Notes under the pieces: model-generated
Database searches by the model: none
Told to the model about the DNA's origin: nothing
What the model saw: the letters and a program-made list of their open reading frames with translations, nothing else
DNA from: Phlebopus portentosus
Lineage: Eukaryota > Basidiomycota > Agaricomycetes > Boletales > Boletinellaceae
NCBI GenBank assembly: GCA_037892935.1
Contig: JAYXKI010000011.1
Span: forward strand, 1,364,001 to 1,428,000
Reading direction: 5' to 3'
DNA length: 64,000 nt
Part shown: piece after piece, positions 1 through 11,237 of the stretch
Numbering within the stretch: position 1 is the first letter of the stretch
Layout of the letters: each line of letters begins with the position of its first letter
Position numbers and translations under genes: made by a program

Positions 1-2680
1 GCGTGTGTACAGCCTGGCAACTCACATTTAGCCAGTTGTTTATTATTTGTGTTGGCTGCCTCGAGATTGATGCTTAGTAGTCTTCCCGCCTAACATATAT
101 GATACTCAGGTCTTTTGTCCTAGTCAAGTACCTCAAGACCTGAAGAGCTGCTTCCCAGTAAGTCCTTATCAGCTTTTGAAGATATTGTGCTAATACATTC
201 ACTGAGAAAGCTATGTCCACTCAGAGTATCATGGCAAACCATAGTAGTTTACCTACAAGTTGTGAGTAGGGCCAAGGAGGATTGGCTTCTGCAGGTAATT
301 GGTTATTTGTGAATGAATTGAGGGCATCCTGAGCCATAGGAGTCCATGCGGTGTGTGCATTCTTCAACCTGTATCTCTATACTGCATGTTCTATCTTCTG
401 ATTCAGTGATAGCTTGACTGTCCCAGCATTTTTATCATACTTTAGGGTGATACTCAACATATTGGCACTAACCTTTGGGTCTTTGTCTTTGAATTCAAAG
501 TATTTTTTGATGTCGTTTTGAAGTTATTGAGCAGAGTTTTCAGACAGCAACCTTGTGGCTGCAGTGCAGTTATCAACATGAGTCAAAATAATTGTCCTCC
601 CCCCTTCGATGTCTGAACGAATGAAAATAGTAGGAGCTGATATGCATTTTTAGAAACTAAGGGTATCTAGTTTGGATGAGAAGTGCTCAGACCAAGCTCT
701 TACTCCCTGGTGTAAGCTATAAAGAGCTCATTTGAGATGGCAGCACAGATGAGAGAACCCAGGAAGAGAGAAGTCCATAGGATATTCAACAATAAGATTT
801 TCCTCTGAGAGGAGACTATTAAGATAAGTAGAACTGATGTTGAGGGTTACCAGTTGACCACTTTCCTCACAGCTGAGAGTGCAGATGAATCGAGCAGAAA
901 TAAAGTCACCTGAAGTAGCGAATATCTCACCAAACTCAAGACTAGGTACCTGAGAATCTCCATGAGCTACCCAGTGAGCACAAAAATCAAGGGTGACACC
1001 CACCTGCTCTTTGATAGCAAAGATCTATAAGCCCTTGATAACATGCATATTATAAGGTTTCTCTATGATATCCTAGACATTCATTTCATTGAGCTTTGAA
1101 ATCTCATAAGACATTGTCACATGCTACTCAGCTGCTTAAGAAGATGCCATAGCCTCCGATGCAGTCCTAGGTATGAGCACCTTTTCAAAAGAAGTTGCAG
1201 TAAATACTCGCTCATCTTTAGATAGTTGTTTATCGAGATGAGCAAGGGACTTCTCTTGTTCTGTGCTGGCTTTTGCACAATCTGTTATGACATGAGGACA
1301 AAGTGACTTTCTAGGAGGTATAAAAGTTAGAGAGACAGGGTGTGACATAGATTCAGGTGAGTGCTGATTGTGAATCCTGAATGATTTGAACTCATCAACT
1401 ATGATATCACAAGAGTAGGATATTCCTTTTGTATTTAGGTCAATCAGTTGGTAGGCCACGTTATCTCAATACCTTACCAAAATCTGCTTTGTTGCCTTTA
1501 GGTCGAGTTTCTTCCATTTTCAGGCACAACCCAGACATAGCTCGGTGATCCAAAGATTCTAATGTGATCTATGTTGGGCTTTCTTCTATTTAAGACTTCA
1601 AATAGGGTTGTGTTCCTCAGATGTGATCTCCCACTTCTGTTGTGCACGTATATGAAGGTTTTGTATACCTCAGCCCAATAAATAGGAGGGAGATCAGCAA
1701 AAGTTAACATAGCATGCATGGTATTCGAGCCAGTCCTGTTTATCCTTTCTGCTCTTCTGTTCATCTCATGATGATACAGAACTATACGATGGTGCATGAT
1801 GCTATTTTATCTGTTAAATTCATCTATACCCCCATTGACAAATTCAGACCCATTATCCAAATAAAGTGCCCTAATGATAATGGTGTATTGGGTTTTTAGA
1901 GATGCAAAGAGATCTTTCCAGAGGGATAGAATAGTCTCGCCTGTCTTATCCGTGATTGCATAGTACTACATATAATTAGAGTATTTATCAATGAACTTGA
2001 GACTAATTATTGTGTCAGAGAAGGACTTTTGACTCATAAATTCAAGATCAAAGTGAATGATATTGTCAGATTTGTTCACACAAAGTTCTCTAAGAGTGGT
2101 TTGGGATGCTGGCATCTTGGACAGCACGTACACTTCGCACTGGTCAGTAACTGGTGAGTTCTTGATTTTGATGCCTTTGGCTAAATTATCTCGTGCAATT
2201 TGTTTAACCCTCTTAGCATCGATATGACCTAGTCTTTGGTACCACACGTGGAGCAGTTGACTAACTTCACTATCAGTGGACAAGAGGTGGGTGTGTTCAT
2301 TCTTGACTCCCATATCTATTATTTACTAATTCCTTTATATCACTGCCTTTATATAGGGTACCCCTTTGATCATGAAATAGATGCGGTTATTATTTGAGAA
2401 GATTTGAACACTTTTTCGATGTAACTAAAGGAGAGAGAGAAGGTTGATGGACACATTTGGTACGTATAGTATATCTTTGACCGATACTATAGTAGTCTCT
2501 CTATCATACTGAAACATTTCTAAGATTGTGCCTCAACCAACTTCTCATAAGAGTTACTTATTATCATGTGCAGTCGATATTGGAACAGGTTAGATCTCCT
2601 CAAAGGTCATAAAGTTGCTCTTCTCATTTGTCATATGAGATGTTGCTCCTGAGTCAAACACCTATGATTTGCACAATAGA
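1..2680 (-). pseudogene. Decayed Copia-type gag-pol remnant (family B)
   Basis: On the minus strand this is the broken pol of a Ty1/Copia retrotransposon that runs off the left edge. From the 5' side one can read a protease motif DSGATSH near 2640-2665, then a GAG-pre-integrase domain with WYQRLGH (about 2130-2260). The integrase core has D in HFDLEF, D in YLDNGSEF and E in RRAERINRT, with the DD35E spacing. Then come the integrase C-terminal part (GSPSYVWV, about 1500-1560), a linker, an HVDN where RT normally has YVDD (about 569-582), and RNase H-side sequence (190-370). Several stops and frame changes break it, so it is not functional. It differs in sequence from families A and C elsewhere in the window. 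Its 5' end is lost where A1 inserted at 2701. Confidence 0.85.
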
Positions 2681-2700
2681 CCAGCTTCATTGGCTATCAT

Positions 2701-2951
2701 TGTTAGATCACACAAATCCAGCAAGGGACCACTAAGTCCAGTAGTGAGTACACTTGATATTTATTAACAGTCTAACTACATACCTGAGTCTAGTGGTGAG
2801 TACACTTGATGTAGAGTACTCACTAATGGACTGTGCTGCTTTTACAGAAGATTATATAAGCATCACATGATCAAGAAAGTGAACATAATAAAGAATATAA
2901 ACAGAACAATAAATAAAGAATAGTAATAGTGTCAGGATCACACTTCTAACA
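2701..2951 (-). repeat. 3' LTR of A1 (long form)
   Basis: Begins TGTTAGATCACAC and ends ATCACACTTCTAACA in plus-strand reading, that is, the family A LTR in reverse. It is 251 bp and carries the internal 29-bp direct repeat that marks the long form. A polypurine tract on the minus strand adjoins its right side. Confidence 0.93.
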
Positions 2952-5013
2952 CTTTCCTCTGATCTGACACCTCTGTCACATATATGTCATATATGTGATA
3001 ATGTGTAACATGTCATGGATGCGTATGCATCTATGTGTGTGACATATGTCATATAGTGTGACATATCTCATTTCAATCCTAGTGTCCTACACATCTTCTA
3101 CACCTTCACTCTACTAAGTACCTTGGTCATGATGTCAGCTGGCATGGTCTGAGTAGGCAAGTAATGCATATTAATATAGTCAGTCTCTACAATATCTCTT
3201 AACCAGTAAAAGTGCAGATCTAGGTGTTTCATACATCTATGATGCTTAGGATTGTTTGCTACAGATAGAGCAGACTAGTTATCAATGTACAGAGAGAAAG
3301 GTGCATCAAACTTATAGCCAAATTCTGTGAACAGATTTCTCAGCCACATAATTTCTTGTCCTACACTGACAGCAGCAATATACTCTACTTCAGTGGTAGA
3401 TATAGTGATAAAGGGCTGCAACTTGCTAGCCCAGCTGATAGCACCAGTTTCTATCTTGACAACTATCTCACTTGTAGACTGTCTGTTATCCTCATTTCCT
3501 CTATGGTCAGCATCACAGAAGGTAGTAAACAGCTCAGGTGACTTAGAATCAGGTGCATAAGTTAGCCTGAAATTCTTTGTACCCTGCAGATAACAACATA
3601 AATGCTTTGCTGTCTTCCAATGAGCTGGACCAGGATTAGAACTAAAGCATCCTAAGACACTAACTGCATAAGCAATGTCTGGCCTAGTAGCTATAGCCAG
3701 ATACATGAGTGCACTAACTAATTGCTTGTAGGGCATCTGCTTTATGTATTCAGTTTCTGTAGAGGTCTTAGGAGCCATGTCCTTGCTAAGCTTCTGCTCA
3801 GGGAGAGAAGTAGTAATAGTGCCACAATTACTCATGCTAAAGTGCTCTAGCACATCAATAATATACTGTCTCTGTGACAGACTGATAGAGTGCTTAGAGC
3901 AGTCTCTCTGGATGTGGACTCCTATTAGGAATGAGGTTGGGCCCAACTTATGCAGTTTGAAGTGCTTGGCCAGCTCATCTCTGACAGACTCATATTGCTA
4001 TTTAAACTTTGCAGCAATAGTCATATCATCAACATAGACTGGAATGATAATGCACACTTCATCCCTGCTATACATCCAAATACTGTAATCACAATGTACT
4101 AACTTAAAGTCCATGCTCTTCATCACTGAATCAAGCTTCTTGTGCTATTGATGACCAGCCTGCTTAAGGTCATAAATTGACTTGATCAGCTTGAGAATAA
4201 ATCCAGGGCCAAAGTAGTCCTCAAATCCTTTAGGCTGGGTTATGTAGACATTATGCTCCATCTCACTATTGAGAAAAGTAGTAGAGATATCAACACTATA
4301 TAGCTCAAGGTCTTCAAATGCAGCTAATGCCAGGATGGCTCTAAGTGCAGCCTACTTAGCTGTAGGAGCAAACACCTGAGAGAACTCAAGACCTGGTTGC
4401 TATGAGAAGCCCTTAGCTACTAGCCTTGCCTTGTACCTATCTACAGATTTATCTGCCTTGCGCTTGAGCTTGAACACCCATCTGCATCCAATAGGCTTTC
4501 TACTAGGAGGGAGCCTGACTGGCTCAAAAGTGCCATTCTTAATTAGACTGACAAATTTCTCCATAGCTGCCTTTTCCCAAAGGTCTACATCAGAGTGTCC
4601 TTTGATGTTCTTCCACTGATAGGGTTCAGGACTGATGTGTTACACATCTTATGCAGAGAACACATGCTCAGAGCAATTAGATAACTGGAATGCATATTCC
4701 AGAGTATCTTCATAAGACAGATAGATGTCCTCTAGTTCTACATTAGCACCAAAATCTATTAGGCCAGTAAATATCAGTGCTTCAGCTTGCAACTCCTCTT
4801 CTAATATGATGTCTAGTTTATCAAGTGAGTCACTGTCCATCTCAACATTCTGCTCTGGCTGCTCTACAACATCTGGCTGAGCTGCAGAGTCAGTATCAGA
4901 AGCAGTATCAGGTATAGTTGGCTCTGCTAAGTTGAAGTTGAAGCGCTGTGGTGAAATAGGGGAGCCTGGCACACGTTTGGGAAGGCGTTATTCAACATAG
5001 TCTATATCCCACC
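2952..5013 (-). pseudogene. A1 pol, RT and RNase H part
   Basis: The C-terminal half of the A1 polyprotein. Minus-strand reading gives acidic linker sequence (4649-4972), RT N-terminal region, YVDDM at about 4024-4038, and RNase H with TFCDADH, TTEVEYIAA and YIDN (3275-3600). A stop (TAG, complement 4145-4147) sits at the conserved Trp after the GLKQAGHQ motif, and others such as a CAG-to-TAG change near 4000 break the frame. The upstream half lies beyond A2, from 11238. Confidence 0.88.
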
Positions 5014-5212
5014 TATTAGAAATGTGATCCTGACACTGTTACTATTCTTTATTTATTGTTCTGTTTATATTTTTTGTTATGTTCGCTTTCTTGATCATGT
5101 GATGCTTATATAATCTTCTGTAAAAGCAGCACAGTCCATTGGTGAGTACTCTACATCAAGTGTACTCACCACTGGACTCAGTGGTCCCTTGCTGGATTTG
5201 TGTGATCTAACA
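5014..5212 (+). repeat. 5' LTR of A2 (short form)
   Basis: A 199-bp LTR that begins TATTAGAAATG, where the family consensus is TGTTAGAAGTG (two G-to-A changes), and ends GTGATCTAACA. It lacks the second 29-bp repeat. A TATA-like TTTATAT lies in its first third. Confidence 0.92.
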
Positions 5213-5223
5213 GGTTATGAGCC
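5213..5223 (+). other. Primer-binding site of A2, initiator tRNA-Met half-type
   Basis: GGTTATGAGCC directly follows the 5' LTR. This is complementary to the anticodon arm of initiator tRNA-Met (GGCUCAUAACC), not to a tRNA 3' end. Internal tRNA-Met primers of this kind are known from Copia-type elements. The same 11-mer follows the 5' LTR of the other family A elements. Confidence 0.8.
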
Positions 5224-6401
5224 TTGAGCTTTAGCTGTCTGCACTGCCGCATTTTTGAGTTTTTGAGTTTGGAGAGCTGCTACTGTTGTCAGAGAAGCTT
5301 TTGATGTTCTGGACTGGCCTTTTGGTGTGTTCCTAGTGTTCCCATCATCTTCTGCACCCTTCTGTACAGTTTCCATAGTCCCAGAGCCCTCTGCCTTCTT
5401 TCTTGGCCTTTATCAGTGCTAAATCTCCTTAAAACTCCGTTGCTTGATTGCTCCACAACCATCTAGCCATTTTTGATGCCCTTTGGCACGTTTACTTGGC
5501 CTATATAGGCCTACTGTCCTACTGAGTTTTAGCCTGATCTGTTTCAATTTGACACTGCTATAGCCCTATCACTATTAGCTATTTTTAAAGTTGCATTGCC
5601 TATTCTGGGGGAACCGCTAATTCGTTTCTCACAAAATATAGCACATCTATTTGGCCTATTTTTATGTCCTTCATCGCAAAGTTTCAGCCAAATCGGTCAA
5701 GAACTTCCTGACATATTGAAGGATCTTTATTTTGTACTCTATTTCAGCAACTTTTAATTTTCTCAGCAACCGCTCATCCGATCCGGATGCCCTTTAGTAT
5801 GCATATGGATCTTATAGCTGTGCATACTTCCACCAAGTTTCAGTTTTATCAGCTGCGGTTTAACTGTGCTGTGAGCTATTCTTGTGCTAATAAAAATTAT
5901 CAATTGCTGCTGATCCGCTAATTCGATCTGTGTGCTCTTTATACCATTCAATTTGGCTCGTTCCCCTTTATCTGCGTGCTAATTTGTGCACTATTCCGCC
6001 CATCCATTCCCTCTCTATACTGCATTTTGTGTCTGGCAGCTCTAGTGTTAATTGGTGTGTGGCTCTATCACTGTTGTTGAATCAGCCTAGCTTACAGACT
6101 GTGAAGCTTGCCTGCCCAGCCTTAGTTTGCTGGTTGTAGTTATTCTTTAAGTGTCTACTTAAGTCTAGAGCCTCTCTCAGTCAACAGTGCCTGCAGGGTC
6201 TTAGCAGACTAACAGACCAGCACTGTCTTGCGGCAAATCTGTGTATACTTTAGTGACTGTAGAAGACTGCACTGGTTGGCATTGATCTGTCACCTTCAGG
6301 TATAAATTTGTTAGCGCTCTCTCCCTCACTACTCTCTCACTGCTTATTTTCTTCTAAGCATATCATCTGTCCACTCTCATCTATACCTCATTCTCACCAT
6401 T
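5224..6401 (+). other. A2 untranslated leader
   Basis: About 1.18 kb between the primer-binding site and the gag ATG. No supported gene. It contains diverged copies of a repeat of about 155 bp, best seen in the Y leader at 32900-33360. It is nearly identical to the leader of A4 over long stretches, although the coding regions of the two elements differ much more. Confidence 0.75.
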
Positions 6402-9400
6402 ATGTCTGATCCTGTCACCTCTGAGACACTATCCACTATCACTAAGCTCAATGATAGTAATTACTCTATCTGGAAGCATAATATGCATGCTGCACTTTAA
6501 GTCAAGAAGTTGTGGCATCTGACCTCTGGTCAGGAAGCTAAGCCTAGTACTCCAGCAGAGGCTGTCCAGCTCTGGGAAGAGAAGGCTGAGCAAGCTGCAG
6601 GCCTAATCTATCAGAGACTTGAGCATAGCATGCAGGTTATGGTACAGAACTATATAGATAATCCAGTCAAGATGTGGACTGAGCTCCAAAAGATCAATGA
6701 GCAGTATAACCCAGCTACGCTCTTTAATGCCTATGATAAGTTCTTCAACATCACTAAGAAGGAAGATGAGTCCCTCACCAATCTGGTGAGCAGGGTTGAG
6801 CTAGCACTGCACAAGATCAGAAGCACTCGTTCTAGCACCCTCAAACTTGAGGAGTTTGAGAATGAGCTTGCATGTGCATGTCTAATTTATGCTCTCTCTG
6901 AGAACTATATCTTCTTTTGCTCTGTAGTGCTTCTTATGAAGGAATTCAAGTGGAATAACCTTAAGGAGGCATTTGCCCAAGAGCAGCAGAACCATTAAGA
7001 GCACATTCAGCTTCAGTCCCAGGCCATGTTCACATCTACTAGTAGTGCTGTAAAGCCTATCTCCTCTCAAGGTGTCACTTGTACCTTCTGTGGTATTCCT
7101 TAGCACACAGAGAAGAACTACTATATGAAGTAGGCAGCTTCTAAGGATACACATGTCAGGACTAAGAGGAACAGGGAAGAGAAGAGGAGGAAGGGCAGGA
7201 AGAGCCAGAAGGCCCATGTTGCTCAACAAGATAAATTTGCTGAATCTGCTGAATTTGCTAGCAATGCAAGTGCTCTTGACTACACCAATCCCCATTCACC
7301 TCTTATTCCAGATGCAGGAACTGACTAGATTGCTGATACAGGTGCCACTTGCTACATAACTCCACATCGTCATTAGTTTACTAAATACTCAACAAATCAC
7401 ACCCCTATTTGTTTGGCCAACAACCAAGTTATTTATTTAGTTGGCATTAGCACAGTGCTCTTTCAGCCTATAGTTGGTGGCAAATCTAGACAGTTACTTG
7501 AATTTGAGCATGTACTCCATGTTCCTAATCTTAGAAACAATCTCCTCTCAGTCCTGTATTTGACTTGTTCCAAATCATATGTTATCACCATTCACCATAA
7601 TAAGATGCTTTTCCATCGTCATGGAACAGTCCTCTTTACTGCAAACATCACTTCTAATAATGCAGCAACTCTCAATAGCCACATTATCCCTACTATTGCT
7701 TATGCTATATTCACCAGCACCTGTCCACTTAATATTACACTTTGGCACAGGCACTTTGCACATCTCAATTATGGTGATGTGAACAGGTTAATGACTGAGG
7801 AGCTAGTCAAGGGAATGGTTGTCAAATCCAAGAGCACTCCAGATCCTATCTGTAAATCTTGCATTGCTGGCAAGCAGCACAGATCTAATATCTCTAAACT
7901 TGCATCTCACAGAGCTTCTGGTCTCCTCCAATTGGTTCACTCTGATGTTCATAGTCCATTACCTGTCCAGTCCAGATATGGCTTCAAATACTGGATCACC
8001 TTCATCGATGATTACAGCCACTACTGGGCTGTTCTCTCATTGAAGAAGAAGAGTAATGCATTTGCTGCCTTTAAGCAATTTAAGGCCTATGCAGAGAACC
8101 AGTTAGGAGTGAAGATCAAAGCCACTCGTGATGATAAAGATGGAGAGTATATGTCTAAGGAATGAGACTAGTTCTATATTACTACAGGCATCTACAGACA
8201 GCACACTATCAGAGATGAACCTCATCAGAATGATATTACAGAGCGTACTAACAGGACACTTGCAGAGGGCATCATTACTATGCTTAATGAAGCACATCTG
8301 CCCTCTAGCTTCTAGTGGGATACAGTGACAGCATTTATACATGTGCACAACCGCTCTCCTACCTCTGCTATGTCTGCCAGTATACCCTATGAGCTCTGAT
8401 TACAGTCAAAGCTAGATGTTTCTCACTTGCGTGTATTTGGATGCACCTCCTATATACTTGTAAAGAAAGATCAACACAAGCAGCTACAGTCCCACACACA
8501 GAAATGTGTGTTCTTAGACTACCTCTCTAATTATAAAGGCTGGCTATTCTGAAATCCACTTACCAGAAAGGAAGTCATTAGTGACTTTGCTCAATTTGAT
8601 AAGAGAGTTTTTCCTGGTATATCTAGAAATCCAGTTAACTTGAGGGTGAATATATCTACACAGATAGAAGACCTGTCAGAACAGGGGGGAGTAGAGGATG
8701 CTATTGATGTTTTGCTAGCTCCTCCTCCTTCACCTGCTCCTGTACATCCAGCAGATCCTCCTATGCCTATATCTATACCTACACCTAGTCCTCTATCCAA
8801 TCCATCACCTAGTCCTCCTCCACACAGTCCTCTACATCATTCTCCTTCACTAGCTACTCATCCACTAAAGTGTGAACATACTACTTCACCACTGCTATCT
8901 GAGCAGATCTCAAAGAAATAAAGGCCTGTCTCTCTCTAATAGCCAGATCTAATGTGGAGACCTATTAGACGTCACACCACTGGCTGGTGGGATGTGAACT
9001 ATGTTGGACAGTGTCTTCCCAGATGTGTGCCAGGCTCCCTTATTCTACCACAGCACTTCAACTTTAACTCAGCAGAGCCAACTGTATCTGACACTGCACC
9101 TGACACTGCTTCTGATACTAACTCTGCAGCTCAGCCAGATGTTGTAGAGCAGCCAGAGCAGAATGTTGAGATGGACAGTGACTCACCTGATGAACTAGAC
9201 ATCATGTCAGAAGAGGAGTTGCAAGCTAAAGCACTGATGTTTACTAGCCTAATAGATTTTGGTGCTAATGTAAAACTAGAGGACATCTATCTGTCTTATG
9301 AAGATACTCTAAAATATGCATTCCAGTCATCTAATTGCTCTAAGCATATATTCTCTGCACAAGATGTGTAACACATTAGTCCTGAACCCTATCAGTGGAA

Positions 9401-10950
9401 GGACATCAAAGGACGCCCTGATGCAGACCTTTGAGAAAAGGCAGCTATAGAGGAATTTATCAGTCTAATTGAGAATGGCACTTTTGAGTCAGTCAGGCTC
9501 TCTCCTGGTAGAAAGCCTATTGGATGTAGATGGGTGTTCAAGCTCAAGCACAAGGCAGATGGATCTGTAGACAGGTACAAGGCAAGGCTGGTAACTAAGG
9601 GCTTCTCACAGCAACCAGGTCTTGAGTTCTCTTAGGTGTTTGCTCCTACAGCCAAGTAGGCTGCACTTAGAGTTATCCTGACATTAGCTGCATTTGAAGA
9701 CCTTGAGCTGTATAGTATTGATATCTCTACTGCTTTTCTCAATAGTGAGATGGAGCATAATATCTATATGACCCAGCCTGAAGGATTTGAGAACTACTTT
9801 AGCTCTAGATTTGTTCTCAAGCTGATCAAGTCAATTTATGGCCTTAAGCAGGCTGGTCATCAATAGCACAAGAAGCTTGATTTAGTGATAAAGAGTATGG
9901 GCTTCAAGTTAGTACGTTGTGATTACAGTATTTGGGTGTACAGTAAGGATGAAGTGTGCATTATCATTCCAGTCTATGTTGATGATATGACTATTGCTGC
10001 AAAGTTTAAACAGCAATATGAGTCTGTCAGAGATGAGCTGGCTAAGCACTTCAAACTGTATGAGTTGGGCCCAACCTCATTCTTACTAGGAGTCCACATC
10101 CAGAGAGACTGCTCTAAGCACTCTGTCAATCTGTTACAGAGACAATATATTATTGATGTGCTAGAGCGCTTTAGCATAAGCAATTGTGGCACTGTTACTA
10201 CTCCTCTCCCTGAGCAGAAGCTCAGCAAGGACATAGCTCTTAAGACTCCTGCAGAAACTAAATACATGAAGCAGGTGCCCTACAAGCAATTAGTTAGTGC
10301 ACTCATGTATCTAGCTATAGCTACTAGGCCAGACATTGCTTATGCAGTTGGTGTCTTAGGACACTTTAGTTCCTAGTTCCAATCCTGGTCCAGCTCATTG
10401 GAAGGCAGCAAAGCATTTATGTTGCTATCTGCAGGGCACAAAGAATTTCAGACTAACTTATGCATCTGATTCTAAGTCACCTGAGCTGTTCACTACCTTC
10501 TGTAATACTGACCATGAAGGAAATGAGAATAACAGGCGCTCTACAAGTGGGATGGTTGTTAAGATGGGAACTGGTACTATCAGCTGGGCTAGCAAGTTGC
10601 AGTCCTTTGTCACTCTATATACTACTGAAGCAGAGTATATTGCTGCTGTCAGTGCAGGACAAGAAATTATGTGGCTGAGAAATCTGTTCACAGAATTTGG
10701 CTATAAGTTTGATGCGCCTTCCTCTCTGTACATTGATAACCAGTCTGCTCTGTCTGTGGCAAACAATCCTGAGCATTATAAACATATGAAACACCTAGAT
10801 CTGTGCTTTTACTGGTTAAAAGATGTTGTAGAGGCTGGCCATATTAATGTGCATTACTTGTCTACTCAGACTATGCCAGCTGACATCATAATCAAGGTAC
10901 TTAGTAGAGTGAAGGTGCAGAAAATGTATAGGATGCTAGGATTGAAATGA
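6402..10950 (+). pseudogene. A2 gag-pol pseudogene
   Basis: Starts at ATG in MSDPVTSE and ends at TGA 10948-10950. Domains in order: Gag/UBN2 (6510-6998), zinc knuckle region (about 7080-7130), protease (about 7320-7350), GAG-pre-integrase and integrase (7740-8300), proline-rich linker (8700-8860), RT (9400-10100, YVDDM about 9976-9990) and RNase H (10450-10900). Stops include CAA-to-TAA near 6498, TGG-to-TAG in the protease motif, TGG-to-TGA and CAG-to-TAG near 8164, and TAG 9864-9866 at the RT Trp. A frameshift lies near 10375. Most changes relative to the open copies are transitions. Confidence 0.9.
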
Positions 10951-11026
10951 GATGTGTCACACACATGGATGTGTATGCATCCGTGACATGTCACATATTG
11001 TCACATATATGTGACAGAGGTGTCAG

Positions 11027-11038
11027 ATCAGGAGGGAG
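11027..11038 (+). other. Polypurine tract of A2
   Basis: ATCAGGAGGGAG lies directly before the 3' LTR and is the expected plus-strand primer of reverse transcription. Confidence 0.8.
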
Positions 11039-11237
11039 TGTTAGAAGTGTGATCCTGACACTGTTACTATTCCTTATTTATTGTTCTATTTATATTCTTT
11101 GTTATGTCCGCTTTTTTGATCATGTGATGCTTATGTAATCACCTGTAAAAGCGGCACAGTCCATTAGTAAGTACTCTACATCAAGTGTACTCACCACTGG
11201 ACTTAGTGGTCCCTTGCTAGATTTGTGTGATCTAATA
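11039..11237 (+). repeat. 3' LTR of A2 (short form)
   Basis: Runs from TGTTAGAAGTG to GTGATCTAATA, 199 bp, the same length and form as its 5' partner. The terminal CA has become TA by a C-to-T change. Confidence 0.92.

Larger units (their letters stand above)
5014..11237 (+). mobile_element. Copia family A element A2 (complete, decayed)
   Basis: A full-length plus-strand element of 6224 bp inserted in A1 in the opposite orientation. It has 199-bp LTRs at both ends, a primer-binding site, a leader of about 1.19 kb, one gag-pol reading frame and a polypurine tract. The target duplication is CCACC (5009-5013) and TCACC (11238-11242), which differ by one C/T change. The frame is broken by many stops, so it is inactive. 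Confidence 0.92.

Noticed and set aside
1..2700. Family B as part of a family A element
   Set aside because: The protease, integrase and RT sequences differ from family A throughout, and a family A LTR starts sharply at 2701.
9864..9866. TAG at the RT Trp as independent decay in each copy
   Set aside because: It is present in otherwise stop-free young copies. Inheritance from a common source is more economical.
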